Shown: positions 1 through 5,390 of the stretch, piece by piece
How the letters are laid out: each line of letters opens with the position of its first letter
Numbering within the stretch: position 1 is the first letter of the stretch
NCBI GenBank assembly: GCA_003132765.1
Contig: PKYU01000240.1
Coordinates: 1-5,390 of the forward strand
DNA: 5,390 nt
Reading direction: 5' to 3'
Source: Chitinophagaceae bacterium
GTDB lineage: Bacteria > Bacteroidota > Bacteroidia > Chitinophagales > Chitinophagaceae
Translations under genes and position numbers: made by a program
Notes under the pieces: model-generated
Told to the model about the DNA's origin: nothing
Seen by the model: only the letters and a program-made list of their open reading frames with translations
The model's database searches: none

Positions 1-1
1 A

Positions 2-733
2 ACCCCTAATAGCTGGACTTTCCACCTTCAGAATCTAAAAGAAGTTGCGTGGCTTGCCAAAGAAAAAAACCTGCCTGGTCGGCAGACAAGTATTTTAACT
101 ATTTGTGACAACAGTTATTGTTCTCCGCTATATCAAAAACCTATAGAATTTGGGATAGACCTAATGCTGCAAAGCGCGACAAAATATATTGGCGGGCATA
201 GTGATGTAGTTGCCGGAGCGTTATGTGGAAAAGCCAGTATTATAAATAATATATTTCAGAGTGAGTATATGAATATGGGTATAGGAACAACACCGTTTAA
301 TGCCTGGCTGATGATTCGCGGGTTAAGGACAATTAATATAAGGCTTGAAAAAATTTCGGATACCACACCTAAAGTTGTCTGCTATTTAAAACAACATGAA
401 AAAGTAGATAAAGTCATTTTTCCTTTTGATGAGGACTTTCCCCAATACAAACTGGCAAAGGAACAAATGAAGGGAGCTTGCGGATTATTTTCTTTTGTAA
501 TAAAAGCTCAAACGGTTGACGAGATTGAAAAATTTTGCGAAGGATTACAACATATTTTAATGGCTGTAAGCTGGGGTGGCCATGAGTCTTTAATTATTCC
601 CGGATGTGCCTCAATAAGTAAGAATGATTTTGATCCTGCAAATGCTGATCATCGAATGATGAGAATGTATGTAGGCCTTGAGGAAGCAGAATATCTGATT
701 GCAGATTTGGAAAGAGGATTTGGGAGCATGTAA
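2..733 (+). CDS. PLP-dependent trans-sulfuration enzyme (Cys/Met metabolism family), 5'-truncated
   Basis: The reading frame is open from base 2 and gives 243 residues ending at TAA 731-733; the first in-frame ATG (164) is an internal Met, since family motifs lie upstream of it. Seen: the segment TPNSW near residue 1, the cofactor Asp in CDNSY (D36, expected to contact the PLP pyridine nitrogen), the Schiff-base lysine in QSATKYIGGHSD (K61, with S58 and T60 as likely phosphate contacts), SWGGHESL at 190-197, and RMYVGLEE at 221-228, whose Arg should bind the substrate carboxylate. These fit cystathionine gamma-synthase, beta-lyase or gamma-lyase enzymes of 380-400 residues, so about 140-150 N-terminal residues are missing. 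It is presumably cytoplasmic, acting on cystathionine, homocysteine or cysteine-type substrates. SWGGHESL resembles the SWGGYESL of MetC-type beta-lyases, but reaction specificity cannot be settled here. The family call is firm; the exact enzyme is open. Confidence 0.93.
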   Translation, partial: TPNSWTFHLQNLKEVAWLAKEKNLPGRQTSILTICDNSYCSPLYQKPIEFGIDLMLQSATKYIGGHSDVVAGALCGKASIINNIFQSEYMNMGIGTTPFNAWLMIRGLRTINIRLEKISDTTPKVVCYLKQHEKVDKVIFPFDEDFPQYKLAKEQMKGACGLFSFVIKAQTVDEIEKFCEGLQHILMAVSWGGHESLIIPGCASISKNDFDPANADHRMMRMYVGLEEAEYLIADLERGFGSM

Positions 734-790
734 CTAAAGAAAATTGAGTTTTGTTATTGTATCAGAATTCCTCAGTCATTTCATCAGATT

Positions 791-1963
791 TCATAATTTA
801 CCCTCATTAGCCTTTAATACCCGTAGAAGATTTCCACCCAGAATTTTATCAATATCTTTTTCGCTATAACCCTTTTCCACCAAGGCTTTTGTAATTAATG
901 GATAAGATGTAACATCGTCCAGTTGTAAGGGAGAAGATTCAATGCCATCAAAATCAGAACCCAGCCCCACATAGTCAACACCAACCAAATTGATAATATA
1001 TTCTATGTGCTGCATGAGTAAAGAAAATGGCGGACGTAAAGCCTGTACTTCATCCTTGTAGCTGGAGTACAGGTAATCCTCAATCATAAATTCATTCATT
1101 CCTGATTTAATAAGGGAATCACTTTCAGATTTATGCTTTTGAAGAAAAATATCTTTCTTTCGTATATAGGTACTATCTATAAAACCGGAATAAAAATTAA
1201 CCTGTATAACGCCACCGTTTTTCGCAATGGCTTTTATTTGATCGTCTTTTAAATTTCTTTGATGGGGGCATAAATTGTACACGGAACTATGGGAAGCAAT
1301 GATCGGTTTCGTAGTTGAACCTATCACATCCCAAAAAGTTTGTTCCCCAACGTGGCTGATATCCACCATCATACCCAATGCGTTCATTCGATGTACTATC
1401 TGCCTTCCAAAATCAGTCAATCCTTTATGTAGCAGATCTTTTGTAAAAGTTTCATCAAAAGCGCTGGTGGCCCATGGCGTGGAATTATTCCAGGTGAGAG
1501 TCATGTATCTTGCACCACGTTTATAAAGGGAATCCAATTTGCTTAAATCATTTTCAATCTGGTGGCCGCCTTCTACGCCAAACATAGCCGCTAATTTATG
1601 TTGCTTCACTACTTTATAAAGCTGTTTGCTGTTAGAAACCTCCACTATCTTGTCCGGGTTACGTTTTGCAACAGCATCTAATGTATCCATTTGCCTTAGG
1701 GCAAATTGGAAAGGATTGAGTTGATTGCCATCGCTCCAAACGGAAAAGAATTGTACATCTACGCCTCCCTGTTTCCACCTTTCCAGATCGCTATGGGTTT
1801 TTCCTTTTAAGTCTGTATCAAACGCAACACCTTTTTCCATTACTTTCGTCAGGATATCATTATGTGTATCTACAACAATCGCCTTCCTATGGATTTCCTG
1901 GTAAGATTGTGCATGCATCTGAAGCGAAAAAAATATGCTGGGTAGTAATAATTTTATTTTCAT
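791..1963 (-). CDS. Exported M19 family dipeptidase (renal/membrane dipeptidase-like)
   Basis: A complete 390-residue protein of normal family length. Residues 1-18 form a short signal peptide (MKIKLLLPSIFF core, likely cut after MHA before Q19), so it probably works in the periplasm; no lipobox Cys is seen. The binuclear zinc site of M19 peptidases is recognisable: H34 and D36 in THND, the bridging E131 in VEGGH, H204 in DISH, H225 in ASHSS, plus substrate-binding R236 in HQRN and D337 in GSDFDG. The end, GGNLLRVLKANE, is the usual family C-terminus. Expected activity is hydrolysis of dipeptides, possibly including D-residue-containing ones. Oddity: the family motif TLTHxxNxxW reads TLTWNNSTPW, so a substrate-contact His is Trp158. 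A stretch at about 264-312 rich in charged residues looks like a lid-like insertion. The start is fixed by the signal peptide; the leader is A-rich (AAAGAAAAA) without a Shine-Dalgarno. It is transcribed divergently from the propeller gene. Confidence 0.94.
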   Translation of the reverse strand: MKIKLLLPSIFFSLQMHAQSYQEIHRKAIVVDTHNDILTKVMEKGVAFDTDLKGKTHSDLERWKQGGVDVQFFSVWSDGNQLNPFQFALRQMDTLDAVAKRNPDKIVEVSNSKQLYKVVKQHKLAAMFGVEGGHQIENDLSKLDSLYKRGARYMTLTWNNSTPWATSAFDETFTKDLLHKGLTDFGRQIVHRMNALGMMVDISHVGEQTFWDVIGSTTKPIIASHSSVYNLCPHQRNLKDDQIKAIAKNGGVIQVNFYSGFIDSTYIRKKDIFLQKHKSESDSLIKSGMNEFMIEDYLYSSYKDEVQALRPPFSLLMQHIEYIINLVGVDYVGLGSDFDGIESSPLQLDDVTSYPLITKALVEKGYSEKDIDKILGGNLLRVLKANEGKL

Positions 1964-2005
1964 TTTTTCTTTTTAGTTAGATTTTTAGTGTCTAATTTGT
2001 CCCTC

Positions 2006-2013
2006 CAAATTTA
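2006..2013 (-). promoter_or_regulatory. Candidate Bacteroidota -7 promoter element for the dipeptidase gene
   Basis: Read on the minus strand this is TAAATTTG, an exact match to the Bacteroidota sigma-ABfr -7 consensus TAnnTTTG. Transcription would start near 1998-1999, giving a leader of about 35 nt before the dipeptidase ATG at 1963. No TTTG -33 element is found at the usual spacing; the nearest, 2044-2041, leaves 27 nt between the elements, which is too long. The site overlaps the first palindrome of the divergent region. Confidence 0.4.
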
Positions 2014-2030
2014 ATTAAATATGCGCATAT
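2009..2030. repeat. Two abutting 12-bp perfect palindromes at the propeller gene start
   Basis: ATTTAATTAAAT (2009-2020) and ATATGCGCATAT (2019-2030) are each perfect inverted repeats without a spacer, and they share two bases. The first overlaps the minus-strand -7 motif; the second contains the ATG (2021-2023) of the propeller gene. Loop-less palindromes suit a dimeric DNA-binding regulator better than an RNA hairpin. An operator role is inference: one 12-bp palindrome is expected by chance about once per 4 kb, more often in AT-rich DNA. Confidence 0.35.
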
Positions 2031-5000
2031 CTACTTTAAGCAAAATAATTGCCGGATTATTTATAACCCTCTCTTTCTCGGTTACCAATGCCCAAAAGAA
2101 AAAAACTGTAAAAAGTGTTCCGCCAGAAACAACTTTACAACCCAATGATAGCCTATTCAATGGAATGAAATGGCGAAATATCGGCCCTTTCCGCGGTGGC
2201 CGCTGCCTGGCTGTTACCGGTGTACCGGGAGATGCGATGACTTATTATGCCGGAGCTGTAGGCGGTGGATTATGGAAAACAATTGATGGTGGCAATACCT
2301 GGGATTGTATTTCCGACAGCACTTTTCAAAGCTCCTCAGTTGGTGCAGTGGCGGTTGCAAAGAGTAACACCAATGTGGTTTATACAGGAATGGGGGAAGT
2401 GGAAATGCGGGGAAATATTTCTTTTGGTGATGGCGTATATAAGAGTATGGATGCAGGCAAAACATGGAAATTCATAGGCCTCGGCGAATCGAATGCTATC
2501 GGGACAATCGTGGTAAATCCTCAGAACCCTGACATTGTTTATGTAGCAGCCCAGGGAAAGATATGGGGCCCCACACCAAATAAGGAAAGAGGATTGTTTC
2601 GCAGTGAAGACGGCGGAAAGACCTGGGATAAAATTTTATATGTTGATGATACTACCGGTTGTGCAGATGTAAAAATGGATCCCGATAATCCTGCTATTTT
2701 ATATGCCTCTATGTGGAAGGCATGGAGAACTCCTTATTCGCTAAGTAGCGGCGGAAAAGGCAGTGGTTTATTTAAATCTATTGACGGAGGAGATACCTGG
2801 AAACTGATCTCAGACAACCCAGGGATGCCGGAAGGCCTGAAAGGTAAAATTATATGCACCATTTCACCGGTTAACCATAATAAAATATGGGCCATTGTGG
2901 AAAATAAACAATATGGGGTGTATTATTCTTCTGATGGTGGAGAAACATGGAACAGGGTGAGCACTATGAATGACCTTACGCAGCGGCCCTGGTATTTCAG
3001 CCAGATTTTTGCAGATACAAAAAATGAAAATATCGTGTACGTTCTCAACGTTAGGTTCTTCAGATCAGAAGATGGCGGTGTTTCCTGGAAAAATGTACCC
3101 AATCAGCATGGTGATAATCATGATATGTGGATCAACCCCGATAATGATAAAAACTGGATCATGGGTGATGATGGCGGGCCCCAAATTACATTTGACAATG
3201 GAAGAAATTTTACCAGACAACACCTCCCCACCGCCCAGTTTTACCATGTGAATCTTGATAATGATTATCCTTACAATATTTATGGCCCACAACAGGATAA
3301 CACCAGTATCAAAATAAAAAGCAGAACTGCCGGAGCTACTATTGCTGATAATGACTGGAGAGCAGTTGGCGGTGGTGAAGCAGGATATATAGTCCCTGAT
3401 CCCACCAATTCAAAAATCACTTATGGAGGCGAGTATGATGGGGTTATGAGTACTTTCAATGAAAATGACGACCAGTATCGTTTTGTATCCGTATACCCTG
3501 AGCAGAATTATGGTATCGGTGCTATACAATATAAATACCGTTTTAACTGGACCTACCCGATTTCATTTTCCCCACACAACCCGAAATGTTTGTATGCCAC
3601 TTCGAATGTAGTTCACCGAAGTTTTGACGAAGGCCAGACATGGGAAAATATTAGCCCTGATCTCACCCGTCACGACTCAAGAACTTTACAACCAAGTGGT
3701 GGCCCGATCACACTGGATATTACAGGTACTGAAACATATGCTACTGTTTTTGCTTTTGCAGAAAGCCCAATTAAAGCTGGCGTTTTGTGGGCCGGTAGTG
3801 ATGACGGAATGGTGCATGTAAGTACCGATGATGGTAAAACATGGACAGACGTTACTCCCAAAATGCTGCCTGTTGGCGAAGATGATTCCCCAAAATGGGC
3901 GCTGATTAGTTATGTGGAACCTTCACATTTTGATCCGGCAGTTTGTTATGTTTCCGCCACCAGATATAAGAGTGGTGATAAGAGGCCCTATATTTTAAAA
4001 ACGACAGACTATGGTAAAACATGGACGATGATTACCCATGGATTGAAGGAAGATGTGTATAACCGCTGTGTAAGAGAAGATCCTACTCATAAGAATATAT
4101 TATATGCAGGGATGGAAACGGGCATAATGATCTCTTTTGATGGCGGTGATTACTGGCAGGCTCTTCAACTGAATTTACCTACCTCCCCCGTACACGACAT
4201 ACAAGTACAGACAAGAGAGCATGACCTGGTGATTGCAACACATGGCCGCTCTTTCTGGATATTGGATGATATAACGCCATTATACCAATTGAGTGATGAA
4301 TCAGCTAAAATCAAAAATGCAATGGCATGGGTATATAAACCAAGGGACACTTATCGTTTCCCGTTGAGAGAAGATGAAGAGGAAACCGATAATTCGCATG
4401 AAGGAAAAAATCTTCCTAATGGAGTGATACTGCGCTATTACTTTAAAACGAAACCGGATAAGGAAGTAAAATTGAAATTTTATACTGCTAACGGGGACAG
4501 CGTCATCACTTATTCCAGCATAAAAGACAACAAAGGCAAGATGGTTCCTGTTTCCAAAGATTTTTACCCCAATCCGAAGAAGACACCATCAGGCTTGCTG
4601 AAGACAAATGCAGGAATGAATGAATTTGTGTGGAATATGCGTTATCCTGATGCGAAAGCTGATACCAGTGCTACGTTTGAAGCATCTCCCCGGGGGCCAA
4701 AAGTAATTCCGGGAACTTATAAAGTGAAATTGTTGCTCGGTGATTCTGTATTAATGGAACAACCTTTTACCGTGATCACCGATCCCCGTAATCCCGCAAC
4801 GGTTGCAGACCTGAAAGTGCAATTTGACCTGAATTCTAATATCTGTAAAAAGCTGAACGAAATTGCTAAGGCGAATGCCCAGATAAAACAAGTCACAAAC
4901 CAGATCAATGCATTTAACGCGACCATTGCAGATTCTGCGGCAGCAAAGCCCTTTAAAGAAAAAGGTAAAGTGATTATTGATTCGATGAACTCAGTTAAGA

Positions 5001-5272
5001 ACGAACTCTATGATGAAAAGATACAGTCTGATGAAGACAATCTTCGTTTCCCGATCAAACTGGAGGAAAAAATTGCTACGCTGAATTACCAGTTACAGTC
5101 CGCAGACACAAAGCCTACGGCTTCCATGTATGCTGTCTATAATAGCTTAGGTGCTCAGATAGATGCACAATTGATAAGACTGAAAAATATTGTAGACAAT
5201 GATGTACCGGAGTTTAATAAAATGGCTACAGGGGTTCAGAAGCCACCTTTGGACACTAAGGTGAAAGAATGA
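2021..5272 (+). CDS. Large exported Asp-box (BNR/VPS10-like) beta-propeller protein
   Basis: A complete 1083-residue protein. Residues 1-24 are a signal peptide (hydrophobic core about 9-20, likely cut at TNA|QKKK). WRNIGPFRGGR (51-61) opens the propeller region. Asp-boxes (SxDxGxTW type) start at 86, 141, 194, 252, 302, 348, 533, 600, 660 and 704, with a decayed one at 389. Other marks I associate with this group are HGDNHDMW (363-370), YGPQQDNTS (421-429), PSGGPIT (558-564) and ATHGRSFWILDD (739-750). Residues about 865-922 (NEFVWNMRYP, then VIPGTYKVKLLL) resemble a FlgD/Ig-like beta domain, and about 925-1070 is helical and possibly coiled-coil. Such proteins are labelled sortilin/VPS10-like, BNR-repeat or glycosyl hydrolase; the true activity is not established, and a GH74 or sialidase function should not be assumed. 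There is no C-terminal type IX sorting domain, so periplasmic or envelope location is most likely. ATG 2021 fits the signal peptide; the leader has no Shine-Dalgarno. Confidence 0.93.
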   Translation: MRISTLSKIIAGLFITLSFSVTNAQKKKTVKSVPPETTLQPNDSLFNGMKWRNIGPFRGGRCLAVTGVPGDAMTYYAGAVGGGLWKTIDGGNTWDCISDSTFQSSSVGAVAVAKSNTNVVYTGMGEVEMRGNISFGDGVYKSMDAGKTWKFIGLGESNAIGTIVVNPQNPDIVYVAAQGKIWGPTPNKERGLFRSEDGGKTWDKILYVDDTTGCADVKMDPDNPAILYASMWKAWRTPYSLSSGGKGSGLFKSIDGGDTWKLISDNPGMPEGLKGKIICTISPVNHNKIWAIVENKQYGVYYSSDGGETWNRVSTMNDLTQRPWYFSQIFADTKNENIVYVLNVRFFRSEDGGVSWKNVPNQHGDNHDMWINPDNDKNWIMGDDGGPQITFDNGRNFTRQHLPTAQFYHVNLDNDYPYNIYGPQQDNTSIKIKSRTAGATIADNDWRAVGGGEAGYIVPDPTNSKITYGGEYDGVMSTFNENDDQYRFVSVYPEQNYGIGAIQYKYRFNWTYPISFSPHNPKCLYATSNVVHRSFDEGQTWENISPDLTRHDSRTLQPSGGPITLDITGTETYATVFAFAESPIKAGVLWAGSDDGMVHVSTDDGKTWTDVTPKMLPVGEDDSPKWALISYVEPSHFDPAVCYVSATRYKSGDKRPYILKTTDYGKTWTMITHGLKEDVYNRCVREDPTHKNILYAGMETGIMISFDGGDYWQALQLNLPTSPVHDIQVQTREHDLVIATHGRSFWILDDITPLYQLSDESAKIKNAMAWVYKPRDTYRFPLREDEEETDNSHEGKNLPNGVILRYYFKTKPDKEVKLKFYTANGDSVITYSSIKDNKGKMVPVSKDFYPNPKKTPSGLLKTNAGMNEFVWNMRYPDAKADTSATFEASPRGPKVIPGTYKVKLLLGDSVLMEQPFTVITDPRNPATVADLKVQFDLNSNICKKLNEIAKANAQIKQVTNQINAFNATIADSAAAKPFKEKGKVIIDSMNSVKNELYDEKIQSDEDNLRFPIKLEEKIATLNYQLQSADTKPTASMYAVYNSLGAQIDAQLIRLKNIVDNDVPEFNKMATGVQKPPLDTKVKE
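2276..4156 (+). repeat. Asp-box repeat series within the propeller gene
   Basis: This stretch encodes eleven Asp-box units: KTIDGGNTW (residue 86), KSMDAGKTW (141), RSEDGGKTW (194), KSIDGGDTW (252), YSSDGGETW (302), RSEDGGVSW (348), decayed ITFDNGRNF (389), RSFDEGQTW (533), VSTDDGKTW (600), KTTDYGKTW (660) and ISFDGGDYW (704). Spacing is 41-67 residues except for a 144-residue gap from 389 to 533. That gap still shows strand-like segments (SIKIKSR, KITYGGEYDGVMSTF) that could be two blades without the motif. Asp-boxes mark turns between propeller strands and are structural rather than catalytic. Confidence 0.88.
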
Positions 5273-5310
5273 TGTGTTGAGAATACATTTAAACTAAGAA
5301 ATTTTTTCGG

Positions 5311-5390
5311 ATGTTCAAAAACGCATACATTGACTCCAAAACCTGGGGAAATATTCTCCTGCAGGAAACAAAATATTTGATTGAGGATTG
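5311..5390 (+). CDS. Start of an unrecognised gene, 3'-truncated by window end
   Basis: An ATG at 5311 opens a frame that stays open to the window edge, giving 26 full codons (begins MFKNAYIDSKTW, ends ETKYLIED). An in-frame TAA at 5290-5292 and the lack of another start between it and 5311 fix this as the only good start. The peptide has no signal sequence or membrane segment; it is mixed polar and hydrophobic, as in a cytosolic protein beginning with a helix. I do not recognise the family. It lies 38 bp after the propeller stop, on the same strand, with no convincing terminator between, so read-through or co-transcription is possible. The leader AAATTTTTTCGG has no Shine-Dalgarno, like the other genes here. 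The short open length means a chance frame cannot be excluded, but its position and codon makeup favour a real gene. Confidence 0.55.
   Translation, partial: MFKNAYIDSKTWGNILLQETKYLIED

Noticed and set aside
164..733. Treating ATG 164 as the true start of a short 189-residue protein.
   Set aside because: Family motifs, including the cofactor Asp in CDNSY, are encoded upstream in the same frame back to base 2, so this is an internal Met of a truncated gene.
1275..1526. An 83-codon plus-strand open frame inside the dipeptidase gene.
   Set aside because: It is antisense to a well-supported coding region with intact M19 motifs and its translation shows no recognisable domain or signal.
1992..1999. 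CTAATTTG as a plus-strand -7 promoter element for the propeller gene.
   Set aside because: Only the TTTG half fits TAnnTTTG; the TA is shifted by one base.
2001..2006. GGAGGG on the minus strand, resembling a strong Shine-Dalgarno sequence.
   Set aside because: It lies about 37 nt before the dipeptidase ATG with no start codon 5-10 nt downstream of it, and it would sit upstream of the predicted transcription start.
2021..5272. Calling the propeller protein a sialidase or a GH74 xyloglucanase.
   Set aside because: Asp-boxes are structural and shared by many families; I see no sialidase arginine triad signature or identifiable GH74 catalytic pair.
5272..5288. Possible hairpin (ATGT...ACAT) after the propeller stop codon as a terminator.
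   Set aside because: Only four Watson-Crick pairs, AT-rich, with no T-run directly after it; the T-run at 5302-5307 is 13 nt further on.
5284..5291. TACATTTA as a -7 promoter element for the gene starting at 5311.
   Set aside because: It lacks the final G of TAnnTTTG and has no TTTG at suitable -33 spacing; such near-matches are common in AT-rich DNA.

Overview
The window looks like ordinary chromosomal sequence from a member of the Bacteroidota, most likely a Chitinophagaceae-type organism. The support is base composition (roughly 40% GC by eye), start codons preceded by A/T-rich leaders instead of Shine-Dalgarno sequences, one exact match to the Bacteroidota -7 promoter motif TAnnTTTG, signal peptides ending in a ...A|Q cleavage context, and a large Asp-box propeller protein of a type frequent in this phylum. 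The genus is an inference and cannot be fixed from the sequence alone.

Layout: (i) 2-733, plus strand, is the C-terminal part of a PLP-dependent trans-sulfuration enzyme (Cys/Met metabolism family); its N-terminal ~140-150 residues lie outside the window. (ii) After a 57-bp convergent gap with no clear terminator, 791-1963 on the minus strand encodes an exported M19 (renal/membrane dipeptidase family) metallopeptidase with its metal ligands intact. (iii) A 57-bp divergent spacer (1964-2020) holds a -7 type promoter motif for the dipeptidase and two abutting 12-bp perfect palindromes, the second covering the start codon of the next gene. (iv) 2021-5272, plus strand, encodes a 1083-residue exported protein: a beta-propeller region with ten clear Asp-boxes and one decayed one, an Ig-like segment, and a helical C-terminal region (the group usually annotated as WD40/YVTN/BNR-like repeat or VPS10/sortilin-like protein). 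(v) 5311-5390 is the first 26 codons of an unrecognised gene that runs off the window.

The dipeptidase and the propeller protein both carry signal peptides and share one short divergent control region, so they may act together outside the cytoplasm, for example in handling peptides or glycoconjugates; this is inference from position only. The PLP enzyme is cytoplasmic amino-acid metabolism and converges on the dipeptidase, so it is not in its operon. I see no mobile element, CRISPR array, tRNA, rRNA or defence system. No new system is evident; the items most worth a second look are the paired palindromes at the propeller start codon, a Trp in place of a substrate-site His in the dipeptidase, and the fold and unknown activity of the propeller protein.
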